The notes under the pieces: generated by a model
What the model was told of the DNA's origin: nothing
Databases searched by the model: none
Seen by the model: only the letters and a program-made list of their open reading frames with translations
Program-made: the position numbers and the translations under genes
Source of the DNA: Chitinophaga sp. HK235
GTDB taxonomy: Bacteria > Bacteroidota > Bacteroidia > Chitinophagales > Chitinophagaceae
DNA length: 64,000 nucleotides
Reading direction: 5' to 3'
Assembly (NCBI RefSeq): GCF_018255755.1
Contig: NZ_CP073766.1
Span: forward strand, 1,860,001 to 1,924,000
Shown: positions 45,252-53,800 of the stretch, piece by piece
Layout: every line of letters starts with the position of its first letter
Numbering within the stretch: position 1 is the stretch's first letter

Positions 45252-46049
45252 TTGGTCGCAGATCAGGGTATTTCTGTGAGCAGGGCCTGTCGAATAGTTT
45301 CCTTTCCCCGTTCAAAGTTTTATTATCGTAGTCGTAGAAATGACCAGGTACTGATTGATGCCCTTCAGGACCTTGCTTTTAAGCATACTTCCTACGGTTT
45401 TCGCAAGCTTTTCGCCTATTTGAGGCGTGCAGGTCATCACTGGAATCATAAAAGAGTATACCGGGTATACAGGCTGCTTAAGCTGAATAAGAGGAGGAAG
45501 CTGAAACGCAGAGTGCCAGCACGCATTAAACAACCATTACAACAGCAAACCAATGTTAATATCATCTGGAGCATGGATTTCATGAGTGATAGCCTGATTG
45601 GAAACAAACGCTTCAGAACATTTAACGTGATAGATGATGGCTCCCGGGAGGTCTTGGGTATAGAAGTCGATACTTCACTATCGTCATACCGAATTGTACG
45701 GGTATTGGAAAGAATTATTGAATCCAGAGGCAAACCAGCCGCGATAAGAACTGATAATGGTCCGGAATTTACTTCAGGTTATTTTGAACAGTGGTGCCAC
45801 CAGCACGGTATCCGGCTACAATACATTCAACCAGGCCGACCAATGCAGAATGGTTATGTCGAACGATTTAATCGTCTTTACAGAGAAGCTGTCCTCGATG
45901 CCTATATCTTTGAGGACTTGCACCAGGTAAGGGAATTAACCTATACCTGGATGGAAGAATATAACCAAAGAAGACCTCACGAATCTTTGAAGAACATGAC
46001 GCCTTGCGAATGGAAAGCGGAGTTGCAAAAATCCAGAAACTCCAATTAA
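45252..46049 (+). CDS. IS3-family transposase OrfB (DDE integrase)
   Basis: 265 residues from a TTG codon; more likely made as an OrfAB fusion by -1 frameshifting because the open frame runs back past the start. An HTH_21 segment (YGFRKLFAYLRRAGHHWNHK) precedes the rve catalytic core: first Asp in WSMDFMSD, second Asp in RTDNGPEFTS, Glu in QNGYVERFNRLYRE. All three acidic residues are present, so the enzyme looks active. Confidence 0.92.
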   Translation: MVADQGISVSRACRIVSFPRSKFYYRSRRNDQVLIDALQDLAFKHTSYGFRKLFAYLRRAGHHWNHKRVYRVYRLLKLNKRRKLKRRVPARIKQPLQQQTNVNIIWSMDFMSDSLIGNKRFRTFNVIDDGSREVLGIEVDTSLSSYRIVRVLERIIESRGKPAAIRTDNGPEFTSGYFEQWCHQHGIRLQYIQPGRPMQNGYVERFNRLYREAVLDAYIFEDLHQVRELTYTWMEEYNQRRPHESLKNMTPCEWKAELQKSRNSN

Positions 46050-46077
46050 TCACTGTTACCTAGATGGGGTACTTACA

Positions 46078-47619
46078 CAATGGCAAGTTCAGGCTCAAAT
46101 TGAAAAGAACAGTAGCTCTGTTTATCTGAAATCTATCACTAAACTGGATTTACCAAAATGGAATAGAGATGGTAACTCGGTCCAAAACGGATTAGGTTTC
46201 TCACAAAACCAGCCTTCCAATTATTTATCGTTAAGTAATGAAACCAATGTTGTAAAAGCGTTGGGAATAGGTCAAATCCTTCAGTATAATTCTGTTGTAC
46301 AATATTACAAAATGGACGAAAGTTTAAAAATCCTTCCGGGAATTCAACAAGAGCTGGTAAATGATGGTGCAGGTTACCTGAAGCTGGATCAGCAGGTGCA
46401 TTCTAAAAGTATCTTCGTCAACCAATCTGTAACGTATAAAACAAAATTTAAACAGCTTATACTCTCATCGTCTGCAGGTACTTCTTTTGAACGCAATAAG
46501 CTAAATAGTAATTTATATAAAACGGACAGCGCCAATAATACCAGCGTTGTAGGAAATCGCTTTAAAAATGATGTCGACTTTGATCATTTAAGCTTGTTCG
46601 GAAAAGCATCACTCATCTATCTTCTTCCAAAAGGATCATTTAGTATCGAAACAAGCCCTTCGTATGATTTTATCATCTATGCTTCACCCGAAAAAAGTCA
46701 GGCTACAAAACATAAATATTTCTTAATCAACCCAATTATTGAGTTTCGTAAAAATATGGGCAAATACAGTGAGTTGAATTTCAGGTATGCACAGCAAACT
46801 GAATTTGGGCAAATTAACGAGATTTATCCAGGTACGATTTTAGTAAATTACAGGCAGTTTAACTTCAATGAAACACCCCTGCCAAAAACAGATGCAAATT
46901 CTTTTGTACTAAGGTATTCTTACCGAAAACCATTGAAAATGCTGTTTTATAGTATTCATCTCAACTATAACAGCACAAAACAAAACTTTATAAATTCATA
47001 TATTATAGACAAAGGCTTAACAAAATCTATAGCGATTGATTTTAGAAATAAAACCGATAATTACGCTATAAATGGCAACCTGTCGAAATACTTATTTTTT
47101 ATGGAAACCAGCCTTTCGGCTTATGCTAATCTGGGACTTCAAAAAGGAAGTAGTTTCTATAATAATGAAATTACACCATTCGATACTTACAACGTTACCT
47201 TATCCATAACTGCCAGAAAAAAAATATTCAATACAGCTACAATATCTATTACCGGAGAAATGGCAAAATTTATAAACCATCAAAATACACTCCAAAATGC
47301 CATTGTTAAAAACGAAACAAAAACCAGCAAATTAAAAGCCGGGTGGCAGCACAATTTAAACAGCCAAATATCCTATACACTATCGTATGCATTTACTTCG
47401 TACCAGCAATCGTTGCAACAGGCCGTGCGTAACAGTTTTCCGGATCTACAAGTTAAATATGCACCCACAAAATGGAAGAGTTACTTCGAATTTCAATGTA
47501 CAAACTTAGCTAACCAAAATTTATACAAACAAATCAATTCTAACACAAATCAGTTATCAGTGTTTCAAATTCCTTTAAGAGAAAGAACATTTCTATTAAA
47601 ATATCTATTTACATTTTAA
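46078..47619 (+). pseudogene. TonB-type outer membrane protein, C-terminal barrel part (downstream of the IS element)
   Basis: The frame is open from the IS border (QWQVQAQIEKNSSSVYLK) to the stop at 47619; the first internal ATG is at 46261. The sequence is rich in alternating hydrophobic beta-strands with aromatic ends and closes with RTFLLKYLFTF, a terminal Phe typical of outer membrane barrels. It lacks any signal peptide, so even if translated from 46261 it could not be exported. It joins in frame to the N-terminal part at 43750-44881 when the IS is removed. Confidence 0.85.
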
Positions 47620-47626
47620 GAGGCCA

Positions 47627-48298
47627 TTAAGAAAAAGCCCATTCAATAATCTGTTTAAGGGTCTTCTTTATTTTTCTGTTTCCTTCCACTGTATTGATGT
47701 CAATCCCGCACATGGTCTGACCACTCATCTTGGCCTGAAGCGTTAAGTAGTAAACACCCCCGATCAGAAGACCTTGTACTGCCCTGATATCTACTTCCTT
47801 ATCCTTGAAAAAATTATCACTAATACTGCTGAAAAGTGCCTCTCCCAGTCGTTCGCGTTCCCTGTTCAGATCTGTCAAAGGTTTGAAATTCTCACATAAG
47901 CCCCAGGTAATAATTTTACGCATTTCTTGGTCGGCCATTAAAGCATCAAACTGTCCCTCTAAAGTAGTATAGGCGATCTGCTTGCCGAAATCCTCCCTGC
48001 TTCCTTCTATAATTTCATCGATGTTAACCAGGTTAACTTTCCAGTAATCCTTGTTATTCAAATACGCTTGTACAAGATTCTCCATTCCTCCAAAGTACTC
48101 GTAAATCAGTTTTCTGTCCACATCTGCTTTTGAAGCCACCCGGCTGACATTTAATCCGGGAAAACCTTCTTTTTTCAAAATAGAACCAACTGCCTTTAAA
48201 AGTTTGTTCTTAGTTCTTTCTTTATTTCTAATAGGACCGCTGGTAATTTTTCTTGTCATTTTTTTTGGATTGGTACCTGGCAATTTCCGATTTTCCAA
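47627..48298 (-). CDS. TetR-family transcriptional regulator
   Basis: 223 residues (209 if Met15-like start at about 48259 is used). The N-terminal HTH reads NKLLKAVGSILKKEGFPGLN then VSRVASKADVDRKLIYEYFG, the classical TetR_N layout with the YEYFGG turn. The C-terminal ligand-binding region is helical and unassigned. It converges with the split TonB-type gene, 7 bp apart, inside the tRNA-bounded segment. The palindrome at 42293-42328 would be a reasonable operator for a TetR dimer, which is inference. Confidence 0.88.
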   Translation of the reverse strand: MENRKLPGTNPKKMTRKITSGPIRNKERTKNKLLKAVGSILKKEGFPGLNVSRVASKADVDRKLIYEYFGGMENLVQAYLNNKDYWKVNLVNIDEIIEGSREDFGKQIAYTTLEGQFDALMADQEMRKIITWGLCENFKPLTDLNRERERLGEALFSSISDNFFKDKEVDIRAVQGLLIGGVYYLTLQAKMSGQTMCGIDINTVEGNRKIKKTLKQIIEWAFS

Positions 48299-48739
48299 TC
48301 GATTTTCAAGGGGTATTTACAATTTTCTAAATTTCTATATCCCGATTTTGAGTTTTCTGCGTCTTTAGTTATTAAAAATAAAAGGCTACCTGATAGGCCA
48401 GGAAAATTTATTAAAGAAAGCTGGATTAAACAGAAGAAGTATAAGAAATGGCAAAAGAAAAATCAATAAAAATGAAACGATTTGGGTTAAACTGCTGTGT
48501 ATTGTTTTGCAGGTGCTCTGTCCGGTTGTCAATATAATTCACTTTGATTCCATTCGGTCCGTTCTCAAAGTTTAGCTTTTGTCCTAAATGGGAATCTGTA
48601 GTGTGAGCGATTGTTGTAACTACCATATTCTTAACCTATATAAAGTATGGGAAACAAATTGAGATTATATAAAAGAAATTCGACTAAACGCTCACCCAAA
48701 ACAACAAAACCCGCACCAGGTGCAGGTTTTGAAAGTATC
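48299..48739. other. Intergenic region between the TetR gene and tRNA-Lys
   Basis: About 440 bp. A 66-codon minus-strand ORF (48426-48626; MVVTTIAHTTDSHLGQKL...) has plausible composition but no family signal, and I do not count it as a gene. The tRNA terminator and the outer part of the direct repeat (48681-48739) occupy the right end. Confidence 0.4.
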
Positions 48740-48768
48740 TGGTGATCCCGCTGGGACTCGAACCCAGG
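48681..48768 (-). repeat. Direct repeat copy covering the tRNA-Lys 3' end and terminator
   Basis: This is the partner of 41735-41821. It includes CGACTAAACG, the AAAACCCGCACC hairpin and the acceptor/T-arm part of the intact tRNA gene. Identity by eye is roughly 75-80 percent, with the tRNA-derived 16 bp identical. Confidence 0.75.
48706..48730 (-). terminator. tRNA-Lys intrinsic terminator
   Basis: On the minus strand an AAAACCTGCAC/GTGCGGGTTTT stem with a CTG loop is followed by TTTTGTTGTTTT, 10 bp after the encoded CCA of the tRNA. Confidence 0.75.
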
Positions 48769-48815
48769 ACCCATACATTAAAAGTGTATTGCTCTACCAA
48801 CTGAGCTACGGAATC
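48740..48815 (-). tRNA. tRNA-Lys (anticodon TTT)
   Basis: Reading the minus strand: acceptor GATTCCG pairs with CGGGATC (one G-T pair), D arm TAGCTCAGTTGGTAGAGC, anticodon stem ATACA/TGTAT with loop CTTTTAA (anticodon TTT), variable loop GGGTC, T arm CTGGG TTCGAGT CCCAG, discriminator A and encoded CCA. The cloverleaf is complete. Its 3' half is duplicated at 41735-41821. Confidence 0.95.
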
Positions 48816-48839
48816 ATTCCCTGTTTTTGTAAGGGATTG

Positions 48840-48869
48840 CAAAGGTATAAATTATTTTCATTCTGCAAA
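48840..48869 (-). promoter_or_regulatory. Promoter of tRNA-Lys
   Basis: On the minus strand TTTG (48869-48866), an 18-bp spacer and TACCTTTG (48847-48840) match the Bacteroidota sigma-70 consensus. The tRNA 5' end is 25 bp downstream. Confidence 0.7.
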
Positions 48870-48940
48870 ATTTTTCTCATATAAAATTTAAAAGGCTGCT
48901 TGCCACCGGAGCCCGTACCGGTAGTAAGCAGCCTGAAAGA

Positions 48941-49432
48941 TTAATGTTCATCTGCACTTGGACCATAACTTCCTGGGATGGGAATGTCCAGCAGTCGCAG
49001 GTATACGCCCAGTTGTGCTCTGTGGTGTACGATCTGGGAATAGGTGATACGGAGGAAAACAGCTTTGGATGTTTCGCTGAAGATCTGGTCTCCGCTACGG
49101 AGTGTCCAGGTTTCTTCCAGCTGTGCAGGTGTAGCTGCTGCCAGCTCTTTACGTCCATCTGCCAGTGAAGTTTCAAAGTAGTTCATCAGCTCTTCTCCGT
49201 TCTTGATGGATACGGGGGTATATGGCTGTTTCGCAAAATCCAGTTCGGGAGTATTCAGCGTCATGCCTATCCAGTTGGGCATTTCCGCCACATGCGTAGC
49301 CAGCTGCACCAGCGTCATGCTCTTAGGATGTGGTTGCCAGTCGTATTTGTCTTCCGGCACACGTGATAACATTTTCCGGGTGGTGAGCGATTCCTGCTCC
49401 ATCTCCTGCAGTAGTGATTGAATAACAGACAT
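48941..49432 (-). CDS. DinB-family protein
   Basis: 163 residues. Four-helix DinB/YfiT-like fold: first helix with MEQESLTTRKMLSRVPEDKYDWQPHPKSMTLVQLATHVAE split over residues 11-50, His47 as a likely metal ligand in ATHVAEMPNW, and the paired histidines in YSQIVHHRAQLGVYLRLLDIPIPGSYG near the C-terminus. Such proteins are metal-binding and include bacillithiol- and mycothiol-dependent transferases, but most, as here, have unknown function. Unrelated to DNA polymerase IV. Confidence 0.85.
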   Translation of the reverse strand: MSVIQSLLQEMEQESLTTRKMLSRVPEDKYDWQPHPKSMTLVQLATHVAEMPNWIGMTLNTPELDFAKQPYTPVSIKNGEELMNYFETSLADGRKELAAATPAQLEETWTLRSGDQIFSETSKAVFLRITYSQIVHHRAQLGVYLRLLDIPIPGSYGPSADEH

Positions 49433-49510
49433 AGTATTTACATTTTATTTGTGATAACAAAGTAAGAATAACGATGTGACAACCCTATGTCAGTAGCAAC
49501 AAAAATTTTT

Positions 49511-50545
49511 TTATAAATGTTCTATATCGAGGTTAAACTGACGGGCCAACTGCAATACGGTGGATACATCTTCCAGCTTGACCACAAAAAAACAGTAGCT
49601 GTCTGCCGCTGTATCCATATTCATCAGTTGCCAGCCGGTAGTGGTCAGCTGTTGCTGTACAAAAGGGAACAACTGGCGGCCTTGTGGTTCTTCTTCCGGA
49701 AGGGCCAGCACAAAGTCTTCGCCGGTTAGTTCGGTGATATAATACTCTATGTCTGCTGCATCAAATTCAGGGGCGCTGTAGACGGTCGGCACAAATTTCT
49801 GCAAAACATAACGGAATAGGCCCAGCCCTTCTTCATCTGTTTCTATCATCTCCTCTTCTTCAAAAAAATCAGGATGGAAGGCCGCAAAAGAAGACGGGGC
49901 TGACAAAGCGTGATAGAGGGCATGTGCAATAATATCAAGATCGCTGTCTTCTTCATATACGTCCTGGGCCAACAAGGTAATCAGCTTTTTTAAGGCGGTT
50001 ATCTCTTCTTCCGGAGCGCGGGGCTGTAAAATATCCGGGATCACCACTGCGCGGGCGATGGAGATATGAAACTCGCGCAACAAGGCTATCATGGCTATTT
50101 CCAGGTGCTCCAGTACATGAGCACGGGCCTCCTCGTTCAGTGTATTGACAGGCACCGCTGTGCTCAACTGCCGGACCATATCCTGTGGCTGATATACAGG
50201 CAGATAATAAACAACCGGACCATTGCTGGTAGAAAACACCACCAATGTTTCAAATTTGTTTGCCGGTACATCGACCGGATAATAGATCACCAGCACATCG
50301 TCTCCTTTCATAACAGCCTCACCTGGCATTTGCTGTACCTGGGCCAGAAAAGCCTCCGGACTGTTGAAGCCATTTGCTTCAAACACTTGCCCTTCCATCG
50401 TTTTAAAGGCCGGTAAATGTACCAGCAAAGCGGTGATGTCTGCCCTCAAGCCTTTCACCGGAAGATGAAAATGATGACTTTCTTCTTCCTGCAAAGCACG
50501 GAACAGTTTTTCAAGATATCTCGTTTGTATGATGCGTTCGGTCAT
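49511..50545 (-). CDS. Hypothetical acidic protein, 344 aa
   Basis: A soluble protein with no signal peptide or membrane segment. It is strongly acidic (for example FFEEEEMIETDEEGLG near residue 215 and LPEEEPQG near 280). I see no known motif. It is divergent from the RNA ligase gene across a 150-bp region. Unknown function. Confidence 0.7.
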   Translation of the reverse strand: MTERIIQTRYLEKLFRALQEEESHHFHLPVKGLRADITALLVHLPAFKTMEGQVFEANGFNSPEAFLAQVQQMPGEAVMKGDDVLVIYYPVDVPANKFETLVVFSTSNGPVVYYLPVYQPQDMVRQLSTAVPVNTLNEEARAHVLEHLEIAMIALLREFHISIARAVVIPDILQPRAPEEEITALKKLITLLAQDVYEEDSDLDIIAHALYHALSAPSSFAAFHPDFFEEEEMIETDEEGLGLFRYVLQKFVPTVYSAPEFDAADIEYYITELTGEDFVLALPEEEPQGRQLFPFVQQQLTTTGWQLMNMDTAADSYCFFVVKLEDVSTVLQLARQFNLDIEHL

Positions 50546-50621
50546 GAAAACCTATTGTTGATATGCCGCAAAAATAGGAGTAATTACACCGCTTCACTGA
50601 AAAAAAATTCCGCAGTAAAGT

Positions 50622-50651
50622 TTTCAAATATCAATTTTAAATATATTTTTG
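50622..50651 (+). promoter_or_regulatory. Candidate promoter of the RNA ligase gene
   Basis: TTTC (50622-50625), an 18-bp spacer and TATTTTTG (50644-50651) fit TTTG-N19-TAnnTTTG with one mismatch. The RNA ligase ATG is 45 bp downstream. A second TATTTTTG at 50660-50667 has a poorer upstream element. Confidence 0.5.
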
Positions 50652-50695
50652 CGCCCTAATATTTTTGTTAACCTTACATCAATCCAAACATCAAC

Positions 50696-51703
50696 ATGGA
50701 ACATAAACTGGCGTCTACCGTTGTGATAGACGACCTGCAGCCCATTGAAGGCGCTGATCTTATCGAAGTAGCCACTGTAAAAGGGTGGAAATTAGTTGTT
50801 AAAAAGAATGAATACCAGGTAGGCGACCACGCTATCTATTGTGAGATCGACTCCTTCCTGCCCGAGAAAGAGGAATTTGAATTCCTGCGTAAAAGCTCCT
50901 TTAGAAAAATGGGAGATACACCCGGCTTCCGGCTGAAGACCATCAGACTGCGTGGGCAGATATCCCAGGGCCTGCTCCTGCCGGTATCTGTACTCTCCGG
51001 ATATGCGTATACGTTAGGAGAAGATGTGTCCGCCATACTGGGCATCGTTAAATACGAACCTCCGGTACCCGCCTCCCTGGCCGGTGTAGCCAGAGGTAAC
51101 TTCCCTTCTTTTATTCCTAAAACAGATGAAGAAAGGGTACAGAACCTGAGCAAAGAATACGAAAAGTACCGGCAGCATACATTTTATGTGACTGAAAAGC
51201 TGGATGGCTCTTCCGCCACCTACTACTACCGCGATGGTGTGTTTGGCGTATGCTCCCGTAACCTGGACCTGGAAGAAACACCTGATAATTCTTTCTGGAA
51301 AGTAGCCAGAGAGCTGGACCTTCCGGCCAAACTGGCTGCTCTGGGCAAAAACATCGCTCTTCAGGGAGAGCTCATCGGAGAAGGTGTACAGGGAAACCCT
51401 TACGGTATAAGGGCGCAGAGCGTTCGTTTTTTCAACGTTTTTGATATCGATGCGTACACTTACCTGGCACTGGAAGCTTTTAAGGAGATGATACACCAAC
51501 TGGAACTGCAACATGTTCCTATACTGGACGAAGCCTTCACACTACCTGAAACCGTACACCAGCTGCTGCTGACTGCGGAAGGCGCCTCTGTGCTAAGCCC
51601 TGCAGGCAAACACGTAGAACGGGAAGGACTGGTGATACGTTCTGCAGACAGACGTATATCCTTCAAGGCGATATCCAACAAATTTCTGCTCAACGAAAAC
51701 TAA
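50696..51703 (+). CDS. ATP-dependent RNA ligase, Rnl5 (Deinococcus DraRnl) type
   Basis: 335 residues. An N-terminal OB-like domain (residues 1-115, LASTVVIDDLQPIEGADLIE) precedes a nucleotidyltransferase core. Ligase motifs: I EKLDGSS (Lys168, the AMP-accepting residue), Ia CSRN, III/IIIa GELIGEGVQGN and RFFNVFDID, IV EGLVIRS, V FKAISNKFLL. An OB domain in front of the core is the arrangement of Deinococcus radiodurans RNA ligase, which seals 3'-OH/5'-PO4 nicks in RNA-containing duplexes. It is a single gene, convergent with a TonB receptor. Role in RNA repair is inferred from the family. Confidence 0.88.
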   Translation: MEHKLASTVVIDDLQPIEGADLIEVATVKGWKLVVKKNEYQVGDHAIYCEIDSFLPEKEEFEFLRKSSFRKMGDTPGFRLKTIRLRGQISQGLLLPVSVLSGYAYTLGEDVSAILGIVKYEPPVPASLAGVARGNFPSFIPKTDEERVQNLSKEYEKYRQHTFYVTEKLDGSSATYYYRDGVFGVCSRNLDLEETPDNSFWKVARELDLPAKLAALGKNIALQGELIGEGVQGNPYGIRAQSVRFFNVFDIDAYTYLALEAFKEMIHQLELQHVPILDEAFTLPETVHQLLLTAEGASVLSPAGKHVEREGLVIRSADRRISFKAISNKFLLNEN

Positions 51704-51721
51704 AGGCTGTGGCGCTGTACT

Positions 51722-53767
51722 TTACAGCGCCACACTTATACCTCCAAAATACGTACGTCCCGGTGCGGGATTGTAATACCGCTCCCCTACTGCATTCAGA
51801 TCATTCCCCAGACTATACGACTGGTTCAGCAGATTATCAGCTCCTGCCTGCAGTGTCAGATGATATTTATGAGAGAAAGGAAGATGCCAGCCAGCTTTGC
51901 ATTGCAATAGCTGATACGCACGCGCATAGGCACTGTTGGCATCATTCAGGGGAATAGTGGCGGTATAATTATGCGACATATACAAAAACACAGCCTTCGG
52001 CAAATACAGCGTCAGCCCCGTCACCACTACATTCCGGGGCACACCGGTCAGCCTGTTGCCGGAAAAATCCTTACCACCACTTATATAATCCCGGAAATAA
52101 AAATCACTCCATGTATAACTGCTATGCAGCTCCAGTCCTCTTATTACCCCATGGGAACGCGGCGTTATCAACTGTAACCTGCCTTCTACTTCCACACCGG
52201 TCTGATTAACACCACCGGCATTCACAAAAAACTCCGTGCCGTTGTCATGCAACTTTCGCACGATGGCATCTGTCATACGGTAATGGAAGCCGGTCAGGTC
52301 CAGCATATAACGCCTGGATGCCGGCAGCAGGCGTAGCCCTGCTTCATAGTTCCAGCCCGTTTCCGGAGCCAGAGAGGTGTTGATGATATTATCGGAAGCT
52401 CTTACTTCCGCCGTGGCTGGCGGTGAATAACCGCGGCTCACACTCATCCGCCCTGTCAGCTGATCATTGATGAGATAAGACAGAGAGATGCGGGGCATCA
52501 GTTGTGGTGTAAAGGCTACGTTCGTACGCCCGTTGCGGTTATAGGTGTAATGATAATAATTGACGCTGGCAGCCGCCTCCATGGTCCAGCGATACAGCTG
52601 GGCATGAAAACGGGTGAAATAGAAGTATTGTCCTGCAGTCAGTTTATCCGCTGCCTGTATGGTATCCCGCTTGCCTTGCCGGTTACCGTAGTTAATAATA
52701 TCGTATCGGGTCTGTTCCCATTCCACACCGGCCTGCCATCGCCAGTGCAACGGAGCGCTGGTGGCGGGATGATTGGTCCACGACAGATAGGTGCGGAAGC
52801 CGGCTGTATTTTCATCCCGCGCTTCGTAGTTGGTGATAAAAGGATTTTCAAAATGGGTGTTGGCTCCGAAAACGGTAAACACATGCTGCCAGCGGGGGCT
52901 CAGCTGTGCTTCATGAATCAGGCCACCCTGGACGGTACGGTTGTAGATACCGGCCCTTTGTGCTACTGCGCCAGGTAGTGTGTTGGTAGCGGGTCTTGCA
53001 GCCCTGGGGTCCTGTCCCAGCTGTGTCAGGGTGAGGCTTCCGGGAGTACGGTAGCCCAGGTCAGAATAGAAACCCAGCATCTTCAATACATAACCTGGCT
53101 TATATTCCCAACGCTGGCCGATCTGTGAGTAAGAGCGGCGTAAAGCGGTATTCTGCCGGTATCCGTCTGCCTGCTGATAGCCCTGGAAAAGCTGTAGACC
53201 ATAGTTGCCCAGCTGCTGATGATAAGCAGCCGAAGCATGTAAAAGGCCATAACTCCCTCCCTGCACACCTGCCTGCAACCGGCTACTGTCGCCGGGCAGG
53301 GGTAATACATCCAGTCGCACTACTCCGCCTGAATTGGCGCCAAACAGGCTTCCATCCGGACCTTTTAATATCTCGGCACGGCTCAGCACCGAAGGGTCCA
53401 GCAGATTCAGGTAAGTGTTGCCGCCTGCGTCGGTGAGCGGGATCTCGTCCATATATATCTTCACATTACGGACCCCAAAAGGAGAACGTAACAAACTACC
53501 GCGGATGGATAAACGATAACTGCCGGGCGAACGTTCCTCCATGCGCACGCCGGCAATGCTGTTGAACGCCGGCACCAGGGAAGCCCCCTGCTGCAACTGC
53601 AGCTGTTGCGGTGACAGCACACTAACGGCAGTGGGTATACGTAATAATGTCTCTTTCGAAAGATAGGATTTTACCACTACCTCCTGCAGCTCATGCAGGG
53701 TATCCTGCTGAGCGGCCAGTGGCAGGGCAAACAGCAACGATACAGTGGTCAGCAAAGGGAATTTCAT
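51722..53767 (-). CDS. TonB-dependent receptor (siderophore type)
   Basis: 681 residues. Signal peptide (MKFPLLTTVSLLFALPLAAQ), a short linker with a TonB-box-like ELQEVVVKSY, plug domain (PTAVSVLSPQQLQLQQG, RLSIRGSLLRSPFGVRNVKI, DPSVLSRAEILKGPDGSLFG, GGVVRLD) and a 22-strand-type barrel ending in GRTYFGGISVAL. Unlike the other receptors here it lacks a carboxypeptidase-regulatory domain and resembles classical ferric-siderophore or cobalamin receptors. It lies 33 bp after the DAC-like gene and probably belongs to the same transcript. Confidence 0.88.
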   Translation of the reverse strand: MKFPLLTTVSLLFALPLAAQQDTLHELQEVVVKSYLSKETLLRIPTAVSVLSPQQLQLQQGASLVPAFNSIAGVRMEERSPGSYRLSIRGSLLRSPFGVRNVKIYMDEIPLTDAGGNTYLNLLDPSVLSRAEILKGPDGSLFGANSGGVVRLDVLPLPGDSSRLQAGVQGGSYGLLHASAAYHQQLGNYGLQLFQGYQQADGYRQNTALRRSYSQIGQRWEYKPGYVLKMLGFYSDLGYRTPGSLTLTQLGQDPRAARPATNTLPGAVAQRAGIYNRTVQGGLIHEAQLSPRWQHVFTVFGANTHFENPFITNYEARDENTAGFRTYLSWTNHPATSAPLHWRWQAGVEWEQTRYDIINYGNRQGKRDTIQAADKLTAGQYFYFTRFHAQLYRWTMEAAASVNYYHYTYNRNGRTNVAFTPQLMPRISLSYLINDQLTGRMSVSRGYSPPATAEVRASDNIINTSLAPETGWNYEAGLRLLPASRRYMLDLTGFHYRMTDAIVRKLHDNGTEFFVNAGGVNQTGVEVEGRLQLITPRSHGVIRGLELHSSYTWSDFYFRDYISGGKDFSGNRLTGVPRNVVVTGLTLYLPKAVFLYMSHNYTATIPLNDANSAYARAYQLLQCKAGWHLPFSHKYHLTLQAGADNLLNQSYSLGNDLNAVGERYYNPAPGRTYFGGISVAL

Positions 53768-53800
53768 TCGGTTGATTTATCTGTTTGCAGCAGGTATGGA

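Larger units (their letters stand above)
44882..46077 (+). mobile_element. IS3-family insertion sequence, IS407-like, 1196 bp
   Basis: Imperfect terminal inverted repeats start TGTAAGTATCCC on the left and, as complement, TGTAAGTACCCC on the right, with similarity over about 27 bp. The target CAAT is duplicated on both sides. It encodes OrfA and OrfB in -1 relation. A 4-bp target duplication and the OrfA sequence fit the IS407 subgroup. It interrupts a TonB-type outer membrane protein gene and looks intact, so the insertion may be recent. Confidence 0.92.

Noticed and set aside
48426..48626. 66-codon minus-strand ORF between TetR and tRNA-Lys
   Set aside because: Composition is plausible, but there is no recognisable domain, start signal or neighbour link, so it is not listed as a gene.
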